DNA from: Bacteriovoracaceae bacterium
Lineage (GTDB): Bacteria; Bdellovibrionota; Bacteriovoracia; Bacteriovoracales; Bacteriovoracaceae
Assembly (NCBI GenBank): GCA_947377285.1
Contig: CANCFT010000004.1
Location: forward strand, 62,001-126,000
Length of the DNA: 64,000 nucleotides
Direction of reading: 5' to 3'
This document shows positions 17,728 through 27,539 of the stretch, piece after piece (within the stretch, counting starts at the first letter, position 1; each line of letters begins with the position of its first letter). A program made the translations under genes and the position numbers. The notes beneath the pieces were generated by a model, which saw only the letters and a list, made by a program, of their open reading frames with translations, had not been told where the DNA came from and ran no database searches.

Positions 17728-18751
17728 TTTCTCGAAATATTTTCTTGGCACATAAAAGTGAAAAACTAAATCCATTTTTATATAGGCCATTAATGGTAAA
17801 AATCGTTTTTTCAGGATTAAGGGCACAAGACATTGGTCTTCGTCTCACACCTTTAAGCCTGAGTCCCGTTATGAGTTTAAAATTATTTAATTCTCCAAAC
17901 GATATATGGCAAAAATCATTAAAGGTTTCTAGGATCTTTTTTAATTGAGATAAATCTGCCACTGCCAAAGTGTCCTTCATTGAACTGCTCCCAATGATTA
18001 AAGATTTTTCCTGAGATCTATAAATACAGTTCAGTTCATCTATCGTGAGATAAAAAGATGGCATATGAAGATCAACTTTTTTTTCTAAATAATTCCCTGG
18101 AACAATTTGAGTGTTACTAAATTCGTCTTTAAGTCCAAAAAACTCAGAATATAATTTTGCGAAAGCTCCAGTGCAAAATAGTATTTTTTTTGTTTTCACC
18201 ACTTGATTATTATATAATTGGCAAACATAAGTACCATCAATATTTTTTGAAAAAGATTTTAAAAAATACAAATAACGATCAATTTTAAATTCAGATAACT
18301 GCGACTCAAACCATGACCGGTACATCAATGGATTGATGAGATAAGAATCTAATAATGTACCCTCAAAACTTTCTTTAAATGGTGAATGAGTATTCATTTG
18401 TAATTTTTTAAATCGTCTAATCATTTTTGCTTTATGTAAGTCATCTGAATAAGTTATGGCTTGAGTCGCTTTTTCTACGCCTGTTGGACTATATAAATTA
18501 ATAAAATGTTGGAATAAAAAAAAGGAATCTCGCAATTCGTCCCCTAGATCACTTACCCCGTCTTCTATTCCGTTTAAAGAAACTGTTGCTGTTGAGCGCA
18601 TTGAACAGCTTGGAGTTATTTCTTCTGAATAGACTTGAGCAACAGAAAAATTCTGACTTTTTTTCACATCTTCGGAATTAAACAGTTCAAAAAGAAATGT
18701 TTGGGCGGCAATACCATTACCAACTACTAATAAGTCATAAACCACAATCAA
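17708..18751 (-). CDS. FAD-dependent oxidoreductase, DAO-like
   Basis: Seen: 347 residues. The N-terminal dinucleotide fold is LLVVGNGIAAQ (GxGxxA with Gly11 and Gly13). A closing segment NGLYKNGFSFSLLCAKKI looks like the second FAD-contacting region of the glycine/D-amino-acid oxidase family. No signal peptide or membrane span is present. Known family members oxidise amines or alcohols with FAD. No pathway partner is adjacent, so the substrate cannot be named. The 3' end overlaps the convergent Kazal gene by 20 bases. Codon use is like the neighbours. Confidence 0.7.
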   Translation of the reverse strand: MIVVYDLLVVGNGIAAQTFLFELFNSEDVKKSQNFSVAQVYSEEITPSCSMRSTATVSLNGIEDGVSDLGDELRDSFFLFQHFINLYSPTGVEKATQAITYSDDLHKAKMIRRFKKLQMNTHSPFKESFEGTLLDSYLINPLMYRSWFESQLSEFKIDRYLYFLKSFSKNIDGTYVCQLYNNQVVKTKKILFCTGAFAKLYSEFFGLKDEFSNTQIVPGNYLEKKVDLHMPSFYLTIDELNCIYRSQEKSLIIGSSSMKDTLAVADLSQLKKILETFNDFCHISFGELNNFKLITGLRLKGVRRRPMSCALNPEKTIFTINGLYKNGFSFSLLCAKKIFREINLFES

Positions 18752-18871
18752 ACCTCAGGAAAATTTAATTTTTACTATCATAACGTATTGCCATCAGTTT
18801 TTAAAATGATTATCGTTTTATTCCACACAACGACAAAAGAAATTATAGTTATTTATAAGGAGTATCCGTCC

Positions 18872-21199
18872 ATGTCACTTGAACAAAATGCAGTTATTTT
18901 TGCTGCAGAAGAAACTAACCTTAATGCTCGATCAGTTTTGAGCGTACTTAACCTTCTTATTACTGAACAAAGTACTGTCCCCTTCGTCGCTCGCTACCGA
19001 AAAGAAGTTACAGGTGGAATGGATGAAGTTCAAATTAGAGCAATCTTTGAATCTTATGAAAATTATATCGAAAGAGAAAAAAGACGCGAATATATTTTAG
19101 ATGCTGTTAAAAAAATGGAACTTCTGACTCCTGACTTAGAAAAGAAAATTAAAGCTGCAGACACGATCAATCAGCTTGAAGATCTTTATGCGCCTTTTAA
19201 GGCCAAAAAGAAATCAAAAGGAATGATGGCGATTGAAGCAGGTCTTCAGCCACTTGCAGACATAATTCTTCAAACAAAACTTACTAAATTACAATTAAAA
19301 ACTGAACACAATAATAAGTGGAATAAACCAGAGTTAAAAATTAATTCTTTTGAAGAAGCCTACGCAGGTGCCATGGACATACTCATCGAAATGATGGCCC
19401 ATGATCCAGAGACTAAAGAAATTTTACGTAAAGATTATTGGCGAGATGCTTTGGTCAAATCAACAAAAAGAGATAAGGCCGAAGAAGAAGACAAAGACTG
19501 GATGAAGTATAAAGATTATTTTGAGTTTTCTCAAAAAGCAGTTGAATTAAAAGACCCAAAAGCGGGACATAGATTTTTAGCAATGAGAAGAGGTATGACT
19601 TCAAAAGTGCTAAAAGTTGAAATTGATTTTCCTGAAGAGGGAGGTCTTGGATTATTGGCCAGAAGATTTTTCTCAAATCCACAATTAGGCTGTCTTGCTG
19701 ATTTAGAATTAGCTGCAAAAAAAGCTTATCAAAATTATATTCATCCAAGCCTAGACTTAGAACTTAAATCAGAATTAAAAAAAGTTTCTGATGAAACGGC
19801 CATTAGCGTTTTCGGGATCAACTTAAAAAATCTTTTATTACAACCTTACTTAGGACCAAAGTCAGTCATCGGAGTTGATCCAGGTGTGCGCACTGGATGT
19901 AAAATAGTAATCGTTGATAATACTGGAAAATTTTTAGCAGATTGTGTAATTTATCCACATGAACCACGAATGCAAGTCAAAGAATCTGCTGCTATTTTAG
20001 ATGCTATTATAGAGCAATTTAAAGTAGAGCATATTGCCATTGGAAGTGGAACTTACGGGAGAGAAACACTTACATTTATCCAACAAAATGTCACTAAGGT
20101 TAAGAGTGGAAAAGTTAATGCAACACTTATTTCAGAAGCCGGTGCTTCTGTGTATTCGGCCTCTGATATAGCAAGAGCAGAATTTCCAGATAAAGACCCA
20201 ACCGTAAGAGGATCAATTTCAATTGCCAGAAGATTTCAAGATCCACTGGCCGAATTAGTAAAAATTGACCCAAAATCAATTGGAGTTGGTCAATACCAAC
20301 ACGATGTTAACCAGGCACGTTTAAAAAAATCTCTCGAAGGTGTCGTTGAATCGTGTGTTAACTTTGTTGGAGTTGATTTAAATACTGCTTCCGCTCCTCT
20401 GCTGGCCTATGTGTCAGGTATAGGCCCAACTCTTGCCCAAAATGTGATTAAATACCGCGAAAGTAACGGTGGATTTAAAAATAGAAAAGAAATATTAAAA
20501 GTCCCTCGTTTTTCTGCCAAAATTTTCGAGCAAGCTGCAGGCTTTTTAAGAATCTATAACGGTGAAGAGCCATTGGATGGAACATTTATTCACCCTGAGC
20601 GCTATGAAGTATTAAGCCAATGGGCAAAGAAAAATTCCACTCAAATTAAAGATTTAATTTCGGATAAAGAAATCATTTCAAAACTAGAAAGAGATTTTGA
20701 TTTTAAAACCGAAGTGGGAGAATTTACTTTTAACGATATCGTTAAAGCACTTAAATCTCCTTCTCAAGATCCACGAACAGAATTTAAATCTTTTGAGTAT
20801 AGAAAAGATATTTCTAAAATTGGCGATTTAAAAATTGGCGAATGGTACCCAGGACTAGTGACAAATATCACTCAATTCGGTGCCTTTGTAGATATTGGGA
20901 TTAAAGAAAATGGACTACTCCATGTTTCACAAATCTCAGATACATTCGTAGAAAACGCCATGACTGCCTTAAAAGTTGGACAAGTTGTAAAGGTACAAGT
21001 CTTGGAAATTGATTTTAGCCGTGGCCGAATCTCACTTACAGCTAAAAAAGGTGAACAAGTTAACCACGGATTACCAATAGCTGGGAGCAGTTCAGGAAAT
21101 TCTCGTCAACAGAATCATTCTAACAAACAAGTACCGGTAGCAAAAGTAGCCGAGTTAAAAAATAATGCCTTTGCAGGATTAAAAAATTTAAAATTTTAG
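18872..21199 (+). CDS. tex: Transcription accessory protein Tex
   Basis: Seen: 775 residues from ATG at 18872, chosen because AAGGAG lies at 18857-18862. Longer in-frame starts upstream lack a ribosome site. Domains in order: the helical Tex N-terminal region with PFVARYRKE; a YqgF/RuvC-like domain (VDPGVRTGCK near 333); a helix-hairpin-helix (VSGIGPTLAQN near 511); and an S1 RNA-binding domain (about 650-725) ending in GRISLTAKK. Known: a nucleic-acid-binding factor linked to transcription and stress survival. The order and length match the family well. It is convergent with the LolC/E-like gene with a single base between stops. Confidence 0.96.
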   Translation: MSLEQNAVIFAAEETNLNARSVLSVLNLLITEQSTVPFVARYRKEVTGGMDEVQIRAIFESYENYIEREKRREYILDAVKKMELLTPDLEKKIKAADTINQLEDLYAPFKAKKKSKGMMAIEAGLQPLADIILQTKLTKLQLKTEHNNKWNKPELKINSFEEAYAGAMDILIEMMAHDPETKEILRKDYWRDALVKSTKRDKAEEEDKDWMKYKDYFEFSQKAVELKDPKAGHRFLAMRRGMTSKVLKVEIDFPEEGGLGLLARRFFSNPQLGCLADLELAAKKAYQNYIHPSLDLELKSELKKVSDETAISVFGINLKNLLLQPYLGPKSVIGVDPGVRTGCKIVIVDNTGKFLADCVIYPHEPRMQVKESAAILDAIIEQFKVEHIAIGSGTYGRETLTFIQQNVTKVKSGKVNATLISEAGASVYSASDIARAEFPDKDPTVRGSISIARRFQDPLAELVKIDPKSIGVGQYQHDVNQARLKKSLEGVVESCVNFVGVDLNTASAPLLAYVSGIGPTLAQNVIKYRESNGGFKNRKEILKVPRFSAKIFEQAAGFLRIYNGEEPLDGTFIHPERYEVLSQWAKKNSTQIKDLISDKEIISKLERDFDFKTEVGEFTFNDIVKALKSPSQDPRTEFKSFEYRKDISKIGDLKIGEWYPGLVTNITQFGAFVDIGIKENGLLHVSQISDTFVENAMTALKVGQVVKVQVLEIDFSRGRISLTAKKGEQVNHGLPIAGSSSGNSRQQNHSNKQVPVAKVAELKNNAFAGLKNLKF

Positions 21200-21200
21200 A

Positions 21201-22355
21201 TTAACTTATCGAGCGAACATGATCCAAAAGATTGTGTTCGCGCCTAAATTGAGAAAGGGCAAAAGTGATAAAGAGAGATGAAATTAAATAAGGCACAAAA
21301 AAGGAAACAGCAAGACCTTTCCCAGTGATGAGAATAGGAATTTTTCGATCGACAAACACATCAGGCATAATTTCTGGTGCATAATGATCAAAGAACCATA
21401 AAAAGATTAACCCTCCAAAAACTCCAGATAAAATTGAAACTAAACTCATTAAATGAAGAAAGTATTTTGTTGATTGATTAATTTTTTCAAGCGAGGCCCC
21501 TAAAATCCAAAAACTTGAAAGATCTGTTTTTATTTTATTAAAGAAAATAAGTAATCCAGATGAAATGCAAAGTGAAACCAATAAACTCATAGCGGCAAAT
21601 AAAAAAACCATGACAGAACTTTCTAAGTTGAGGGCCCAGACTAAAGTCCTATTTTCATCTTCCCATGTTTTAAAAATTACCCATGGAGGTAATTTTTTCG
21701 CTAAAAGTGCAAAGTCAGTCTTTGAATAAATCCGAATTCTATTAAGATTTCTTGCTTGAATTAAATTTTGAATTAATGGAAGGCGCACCCATAATTGACT
21801 TGAATCTATTTCCGGAACATCGGAGCTAAATGTTTTATCTATTTTTATGGATTGACTGCGGGGGATTTCCCCCAGCAAATTATCAACATGGGATGGAGAA
21901 ATAAGTTGTAAAACCTCCGGAGGTGCAACACCTACTTTATAAGCAAGTTCCATTGGAATCATTGCTTCAAAATGGCGCTCTTTAACTAAAAAGGGTGGAA
22001 GGAAACTATTTTGATCTATGCCATGAACAGTTACATGAGTGATATAGGTTTGATAACGAAGCAAGACTTCCATTTCGTATTCACGAGTGTAAAACAGTTG
22101 CTCTCTTTTCAAAATTGTTTCCAATTCTGCGAGACGAGGATCTGCCATATTTGTTTTAAAAACTATGGTGGCCCTTCCAATAACTGATTTGGAGCGCTCC
22201 ATTAATTTATTTTGAAGACCTCCCATCGTGCTCTGAAGGACAATTAGAGCAAATGCTGAGATAAACAAACCAACGACAGCTAAGATAAGCAATCGTTGGC
22301 GGTTTTTAGCAGTTATAATATATAAGAAAAAATACTTTAAATAAGTGGTAAACAC
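21201..22355 (-). CDS. FtsX-family ABC permease, LolC/LolE-like
   Basis: Seen: 384 residues. One N-terminal helix is followed by a large periplasmic domain and three C-terminal helices (about 250-375), the MacB/FtsX topology. The start FLYIITAKNRQRLL followed by a helix is like lipoprotein-releasing permeases. Known: LolC/E with LolD passes outer-membrane lipoproteins to LolA. No ATPase gene is adjacent, so partner and function are inferred from fold only. It starts 9 bases after fadJ in the same direction and may share its transcript. It ends 1 base from the convergent tex stop. Confidence 0.7.
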   Translation of the reverse strand: MFTTYLKYFFLYIITAKNRQRLLILAVVGLFISAFALIVLQSTMGGLQNKLMERSKSVIGRATIVFKTNMADPRLAELETILKREQLFYTREYEMEVLLRYQTYITHVTVHGIDQNSFLPPFLVKERHFEAMIPMELAYKVGVAPPEVLQLISPSHVDNLLGEIPRSQSIKIDKTFSSDVPEIDSSQLWVRLPLIQNLIQARNLNRIRIYSKTDFALLAKKLPPWVIFKTWEDENRTLVWALNLESSVMVFLFAAMSLLVSLCISSGLLIFFNKIKTDLSSFWILGASLEKINQSTKYFLHLMSLVSILSGVFGGLIFLWFFDHYAPEIMPDVFVDRKIPILITGKGLAVSFFVPYLISSLFITFALSQFRREHNLLDHVRSIS

Positions 22356-22364
22356 GACACTATC

Positions 22365-24494
22365 TTACTTCGCTTTTTCATAAAATGTCATCTTTTGAGC
22401 AACTAGATCTTCCAAATAAGTTGAAGCTTTATAGCGATCACTACTTACAGTCTCACTAAAATTTTTAAGGGCAGCTAAAATTTTATCTAAGCCTTCGCTG
22501 TCGGCATATCTTAGTAATCCTCCTCTAAAGGGAGGAAATCCAATTCCAAAAATTAACCCCAAATCGACTTCTTCAGCTTTTCCAACAATACCATCTTTTA
22601 AAATGGCGGCCGCTTCATTAATCATTGGTAAAAATAAACGCATTTGAATATCTGTTTCGCTCATTTTCTTTTTTGTACTTGGAAGAAGTTCTTCAACTTC
22701 CAAATTTGGCCCTGTAACTTTTCCTTTTTCATCATAAAGATAAAAACCTTTCGCTGATTTTTTTCCTAAAAATTTCTTGTCGGCCAAAAGACTAGAAAAT
22801 TTTGATGGATGAGCTCTTTCTCCTAATCCTTCGTACATAACTTTAGCAACCTTAACGGCCACATCAATGCCAACTTCGTCTAAAAGTCTACATGGGCCCA
22901 TTGGCATTCCAAAATTCAAAGCTGCTGTATCGATATCTTTAACCGAGACTCCTTCTTCGAGTAAAAATCCTGCTTCATTGAGATAAGGCATAAGTATTCT
23001 ATTGACTAAAAACCCAGGGCCATCTTTTACGACAACAGGAGTTTTCTTGACTCTTAAAACCCATTTATAAAGCGCCTCTACTGTTTCAGGGGCCACTTTA
23101 CTATGAACAATGATTTCCACTAATGGCATTAAATGAACGGGATTAAAAAAGTGAAGACCTGCAAAACGATCGGGAAACTCAAGTGCTTTTGACATTTCTT
23201 CAACAGAAAGTGATGAGGTATTACTTGTGAGTAAACAATTCCGGCTTACAAATTTTTCTGTCTCTGAAAAAACCTTTTTCTTAATATCCATATTTTCGAC
23301 AACAGCTTCAATGACAAGGTCTACTTTTTTAAATCCACTATAGTCGAGTTGGGCCGTAATAGATCGCTGCCTTCTTTCAAATTCATCTGGAGAGATTTTT
23401 TTTCTTTTTAATGCTCCCGAAAAATTTTGAGAAGATTGTTTTAACCCTAAATTTAAGGCTTCAACAGTTAAATCTTTCATAATTGGATGCATTGATACAT
23501 CGGCCATTAACCAAGCAATCCCGCCTCCCATAGTTCCCGCACCTAATGCAGCTCCTCGATCCAATACGGGCAATGCCTTTGTTGATTTTGCTCCAGAGTA
23601 TTTTTTAACTGATTCAGACATAAAAAAGATATGCTGCAAATTTTTACTTTGCTCGCTGATTGCCAACTCTCCAAATGCTTGGGCTTCTCCTGCTAAATAG
23701 CTAGTGCGTCCCTTCATCATCCCTGTATCCATGACATCTAAAATTTTTAAAGGAGCTTGGTAAAAGCCATTGGTTTTTTTTAAAACACTTTCACGAACTT
23801 TTTGAAAAATAATTTTTCTTGTCACAAAATTTTCGGTAGCAAGTTCTTTAATAGATTCTTTAAGTGTGTGGTGTGATTCTTTTTTATTAAAAAATTTTGG
23901 TGCTTGACTCAAAAGATTTTCACTTGGAAAAACTTCAGTTACCAGTCCAATCTTGCGGGCCTTATCTGCTCTTAAAGTTTTACCCGTGAGAATCATATCC
24001 AAGGCATTAGGAAGACCGATCTTACGTGGAAGCCGGTAGGTTCCACCAAAGCCTGGGATAATTCCAAGTTTTACTTCTGGTAATCCCAAACTTGTTTTGG
24101 GAGAATTTGAAGCTAAAATAATATTACAAGCAAGACTTAATTCAAGCCCGCCGCCTAGACAAACGCCATCGACACAGGCAATTGTAGGAATAGATAAATC
24201 TTCAATACGATTGTAAATATTTTGTCCTTGTTCTGATTTATCTGCAGCTTCAGCTTCAGTTACCAAAGAAGAAATAAGATTGATATCAGCACCTGCTAAA
24301 AAGCAATTAGGTACATGTGAAAAAAAGATAACTCCCACGAGCTCACTAGACTTTGTATGAATATCTTCAACAATAGAAGCCAACTCTTCCATTGTTTCAA
24401 TATCAAGTGAAGTCATACTTTTTGTACTTTTGTAACCAAAACCTACATAAGCAATTTTGTCTTTAATTTCTAAATTTGTTCTTTTGTATGTCAT
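22365..24494 (-). CDS. fadJ: Fatty-acid oxidation complex alpha subunit (enoyl-CoA hydratase / 3-hydroxyacyl-CoA dehydrogenase)
   Basis: Seen: 709 residues. The N-terminal crotonase domain has the oxyanion motif VCLGGGLELS and catalytic Glu118 and Glu140. The NAD-binding GAGTMGGGIA starts near 317. The dehydrogenase motif HFFNPVHLMPLVE is near 446, followed by two C-terminal helical repeats. Length and order match FadB/FadJ. Known: catalyses hydration and NAD-dependent oxidation in beta-oxidation, partnered by a thiolase. The thiolase gene is immediately upstream (33 bases), so the two act as one complex. FadJ-like rather than FadB-like is chosen mainly because the partner resembles FadI. Confidence 0.94.
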   Translation of the reverse strand: MTYKRTNLEIKDKIAYVGFGYKSTKSMTSLDIETMEELASIVEDIHTKSSELVGVIFFSHVPNCFLAGADINLISSLVTEAEAADKSEQGQNIYNRIEDLSIPTIACVDGVCLGGGLELSLACNIILASNSPKTSLGLPEVKLGIIPGFGGTYRLPRKIGLPNALDMILTGKTLRADKARKIGLVTEVFPSENLLSQAPKFFNKKESHHTLKESIKELATENFVTRKIIFQKVRESVLKKTNGFYQAPLKILDVMDTGMMKGRTSYLAGEAQAFGELAISEQSKNLQHIFFMSESVKKYSGAKSTKALPVLDRGAALGAGTMGGGIAWLMADVSMHPIMKDLTVEALNLGLKQSSQNFSGALKRKKISPDEFERRQRSITAQLDYSGFKKVDLVIEAVVENMDIKKKVFSETEKFVSRNCLLTSNTSSLSVEEMSKALEFPDRFAGLHFFNPVHLMPLVEIIVHSKVAPETVEALYKWVLRVKKTPVVVKDGPGFLVNRILMPYLNEAGFLLEEGVSVKDIDTAALNFGMPMGPCRLLDEVGIDVAVKVAKVMYEGLGERAHPSKFSSLLADKKFLGKKSAKGFYLYDEKGKVTGPNLEVEELLPSTKKKMSETDIQMRLFLPMINEAAAILKDGIVGKAEEVDLGLIFGIGFPPFRGGLLRYADSEGLDKILAALKNFSETVSSDRYKASTYLEDLVAQKMTFYEKAK

Positions 24495-24527
24495 ACTGAT
24501 CTCTCTTTATTTTAAATTTTTTACTAA

Positions 24528-25823
24528 TTAACGAACTAGATTTTCAATAACGACAGCACCACCTTGGCCTCCGCCGATACATAAAGAAGCAAGTCCATAT
24601 TTTCCTTTTCTTCTTCTAAGCTCATGCATTAATGTGACGATTAATCGCGATCCAGTAGATCCAACTGGATGTCCAAGTGCAATTCCCCCACCGTTGACAT
24701 TGACTTTACTCCAATCTAATTCTCCCCAAGCTCGGTCTACTTTAAACTTTGCTGCGACGTCTTTATCTTTTAAACCAATTGAGACTGCCAAAATTTGCGC
24801 AGCGAACGCTTCATTGAGTTCAAATAAATCAAAATCAGCAAGGCCTAGGCCTGTGCGCTTCATCACTCCATCCATTGCTAAAAGTGGGCCCATCCCCATT
24901 CTTTCAGGCTCTAATCCATGAAAATGATAATCTGTTAATTTTGCCATTGGTTTTAAATTATATTTTTTAAGTGCGTCTTCAGAGACAAATAAAAGTGCTG
25001 AGCCACCATCAGTGATTGGACAACTATTTCCAACTGTTACAGTTCCTGATTTTTTATCAAAGTAAGGCTTCATTTTACCAAGGCCTTCGACAGTTGAATT
25101 TCCTCTAGGACCTACATCTTCAGTGAGCAATTTATTTAAACTTCCACCAATTGTGATTGGAAGAATTTCGTCTTTAAAACGTCCTTCTTTTGTCGCAGCA
25201 ACTGCTTTCATATGAGAGTTATTGGCATACGTATCTTGCATCTCTCGAGTAATTTTTAATTCACGGGCCAATAGTTCTGCCGTTTGTCCCATGTTAAGTC
25301 CACAAAATGGATCTGTTAATCCTTGCTCGATTGCTACAATGGGAGTTAAGTAATTCGGGCGAAATGAACTCATTGCTGATAATTTTTCACCGATAGTTTT
25401 GGCCTTCATTAATTTTGCAAATAATTCAGTCATTTCTTTGTTGTACATTAAAGGCATTTGAGACATTGACTCAACCCCACCTGCAACAATAATATCACTT
25501 CGTCCACTGGCTATTTTTAAATAAGCTTGAGAGACAGCTTCCATTCCTGAAGCACAATTTCGGTGTACAGAATATCCAGAAGTTTTTTTATCAAGACCTG
25601 CTTCAAGTGCTATAACTCTTCCGACATTGGGATATTTAGCAGGAGTTCCGGTGTTTCCAAAAATAACTTCATCAACCATGTCAGTGGGAATTTCAGTATT
25701 ATCGATTAAATGTTTAACAAGATAGGCCCCTAGATAAGGTGCTTGCACATCTTTTAAATCTAAACCAGATTTAGCTTGTGGGGTTCTTTTTCCATCAACA
25801 ATGTACACATCTTTCATTGACAT
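24528..25823 (-). CDS. fadI: Acetyl-CoA acyltransferase (3-ketoacyl-CoA thiolase)
   Basis: Seen: 431 residues with the thiolase catalytic set: Cys90 (HRNCASGM), His385 (GGGIALGHP) and Cys415 (CIGGGQGGA). The segment GGVESMSQMPLM with a long loop after it resembles FadI more than the shorter acetoacetyl-CoA thiolases. Known: cleaves 3-ketoacyl-CoA with CoA, the last step of beta-oxidation, in the cytosol. ATG at 25823 has GGAG upstream. It is first in the operon with fadJ and perhaps the LolC/E-like gene. The region upstream (25824-25960) should hold its promoter; I see no clear FadR-like site. Confidence 0.94.
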   Translation of the reverse strand: MSMKDVYIVDGKRTPQAKSGLDLKDVQAPYLGAYLVKHLIDNTEIPTDMVDEVIFGNTGTPAKYPNVGRVIALEAGLDKKTSGYSVHRNCASGMEAVSQAYLKIASGRSDIIVAGGVESMSQMPLMYNKEMTELFAKLMKAKTIGEKLSAMSSFRPNYLTPIVAIEQGLTDPFCGLNMGQTAELLARELKITREMQDTYANNSHMKAVAATKEGRFKDEILPITIGGSLNKLLTEDVGPRGNSTVEGLGKMKPYFDKKSGTVTVGNSCPITDGGSALLFVSEDALKKYNLKPMAKLTDYHFHGLEPERMGMGPLLAMDGVMKRTGLGLADFDLFELNEAFAAQILAVSIGLKDKDVAAKFKVDRAWGELDWSKVNVNGGGIALGHPVGSTGSRLIVTLMHELRRRKGKYGLASLCIGGGQGGAVVIENLVR

Positions 25824-25960
25824 AAATCTTCTCCGTAAAAAATTGGGATATAATTGGTTATATACAATAAATTCTAAGTGAAGATTGAAATTAAAGAAAG
25901 GATGGAATGGTTAAGAGTTTGATAATTTATCTATATCAATGAGTTCACATTAGCTGACAA

Positions 25961-25993
25961 AAAAAAGCGGACATTGAAGAATGCCCGCTTTTA
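25961..25993 (-). terminator. Rho-independent terminator of the outer-membrane protein gene
   Basis: Hairpin AAAAGCGG-A-CATT, loop GAAG, AATG-C-CCGCTTTT, with A/T runs on both sides. It lies about 40 bases beyond the stop of the 26036-27139 gene. Confidence 0.85.
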
Positions 25994-26035
25994 AAGTATT
26001 TTTAAATATTAACTTAGTGTCCTACTATGATCCTA

Positions 26036-27139
26036 CTAAAATCTTACAACTAAACCAGCTTGGATTGAAGTTACATCAGATTCTTCAACTGATTTATTAA
26101 TATTCTGAAGTCTTACTTGGTCTGGGTTATTATTAGTTGTATTGGCCGTACTTGAAATCCCTGAAGAAAGCGTTTTAGCAAAAGAGAGATCAATATTAAA
26201 TGCAACTGATTCACTAAAGTCGACTTCTGCACCCAATTTAGCTGATGCGCCCATGGCCGTTGACGAAAATCCTTCATTACCAAAATTGATTCCGTTATAA
26301 TTATATCCATTTCCTGCATCATCATATTTTAAGTTCGAACGGTTATAAGAAAGTCCAGCTCCGACGAAGGGTTTAATTTTTGATTCAACAGTTAAAAAAT
26401 ACTTTGAGTTAGCTTCAATTGAAGTTTTGCTTGAAGACATTTTTCTACCAGTGCCAAATACGCTATTATAAGTCGAACCATATTGAGAATTATTGTTAAC
26501 AAAATCATTGGCCGTATCTGTTACATCTAAAGTTGTATACCCAACTCCTAAGGCCACACTCACTTGAGGCATAATCATCGTTTCAAGATTGACCCCAATA
26601 TTCATTTTCGATTCCCAATCAATTTTATCACCTTTAATTGATTGCGATCCTAAATAAGGAGTTACTTTCGATTTTTTAATTTCTGGTAATTTTTCTTCTT
26701 TTACTTCAACTATTTTTGTTTCAACCACTGGTGCCGGTGCAACAACAGGTTGTGGAGCAACAGGGGCAACTGGAGCAGCTTGAACAGTTTGCACTTTATC
26801 TTCATTAATATTATTTAAACTTTTTCCAAAAGCATCTTGAAGTTTATTAGTTAGTGCAATCTCTTGCTTAACACGAATATCTTCAATCTTTTTTTCTACC
26901 ATAACTTTATTTCTTTCTTCTAATTTTTCTCTACGTTGACGAAGTCTCTCAGATGGAGAAAGTTTTCCTTCTAAGTTAATATCCTCCATTTGCAGCGCAT
27001 CTCCGCTTAAAGCATCATCTGCACTATCAAGCATGTCATCTTGTGCTTTCAAAGGGCCTACGTGAAGTCCAGCAATCACTGCTGAAGCTAAAAATAAACT
27101 CATCACGACTGATCTTTTCATTTCATTAGTTCTTTTCAT
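26036..27139 (-). CDS. Predicted outer-membrane beta-barrel protein with coiled-coil and Pro/Ala linker
   Basis: Seen: 367 residues from ATG at 27139, chosen because AAAGGAG sits just upstream. An in-frame TTG further up would swallow that site. A signal peptide ends near VGPLKAQ. Then come a charged coiled-coil segment (SPSERLRQRREKLEERN), a Pro/Ala/Val-rich linker (about 125-155), and a C-terminal domain of alternating beta strands. That domain includes a YLTVESKIKPFVGAGLSYN segment and ends in LVVRF, a terminal aromatic residue typical of barrels. This resembles OmpA/OmpW-type eight-strand barrels. Role inferred as structural. Monocistronic, with its own terminator. Confidence 0.75.
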   Translation of the reverse strand: MKRTNEMKRSVVMSLFLASAVIAGLHVGPLKAQDDMLDSADDALSGDALQMEDINLEGKLSPSERLRQRREKLEERNKVMVEKKIEDIRVKQEIALTNKLQDAFGKSLNNINEDKVQTVQAAPVAPVAPQPVVAPAPVVETKIVEVKEEKLPEIKKSKVTPYLGSQSIKGDKIDWESKMNIGVNLETMIMPQVSVALGVGYTTLDVTDTANDFVNNNSQYGSTYNSVFGTGRKMSSSKTSIEANSKYFLTVESKIKPFVGAGLSYNRSNLKYDDAGNGYNYNGINFGNEGFSSTAMGASAKLGAEVDFSESVAFNIDLSFAKTLSSGISSTANTTNNNPDQVRLQNINKSVEESDVTSIQAGLVVRF

Positions 27140-27290
27140 AACTTCTCCTTTGAGCAAAAGCTACTGAGAGGACTCAAGAGCTTTATTCATTTATTTTATA
27201 CAATAACGAATTAGTTATATCAGACTGAGAATGAATCACATTATAATTTGAAGCGGCGTGTAGATTTTACAGAACTGAACTGTTTATCTT

Positions 27291-27539
27291 CTATTTTTTG
27301 AAGGGATAATATTGAAATTTTTTATCAGCACCATTTGGGGTTAGTATCCCATTGACTTTACACAGTAATGTCTTTTTATTGGCCCCTTTGTCGCATTTGG
27401 AGATATCACCTAAGTACCTGGATTTTATATAAGTTAAAAGTGAAGTTATCAAGGAGACCATCACTAATAGCATCAAAAGATACTCTACTACAGATTGGCC
27501 ATTTTGGTCTTTTTGGTCTTTCAAAGAGATTCCCGCCAT
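27291..27539 (-). CDS. Flp/TadE-like pilin or pseudopilin
   Basis: Seen: 82 residues. A charged leader of about 13 residues is followed by GQSVVEYLLMLLVMVSLITSL, then a short polar tail with two cysteines (Cys54, Cys64). The G-Q-S-x-V-E-Y core followed by a hydrophobic helix is the processing region of Flp-type and related prepilins, where a prepilin peptidase would cut near the Gly. No tad genes are visible nearby, so this may be a lone minor pilin or pseudopilin. It starts inside the end of the 27521-28912 gene (19-base overlap), implying one transcript. Function is inferred from the motif only. Confidence 0.65.
   Translation of the reverse strand: MAGISLKDQKDQNGQSVVEYLLMLLVMVSLITSLLTYIKSRYLGDISKCDKGANKKTLLCKVNGILTPNGADKKFQYYPFKK

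Noticed and set aside
18788-18871. Upstream extension of Tex by 28 residues
   Set aside because: The AAGGAG at 18857-18862 points to the ATG at 18872, and the extra residues are not Tex-like.
24634-24921. A 95-codon open frame antisense to the thiolase gene
   Set aside because: It lies fully inside a strongly conserved gene on the other strand, and no ribosome site or known domain is seen. It is a shadow frame.
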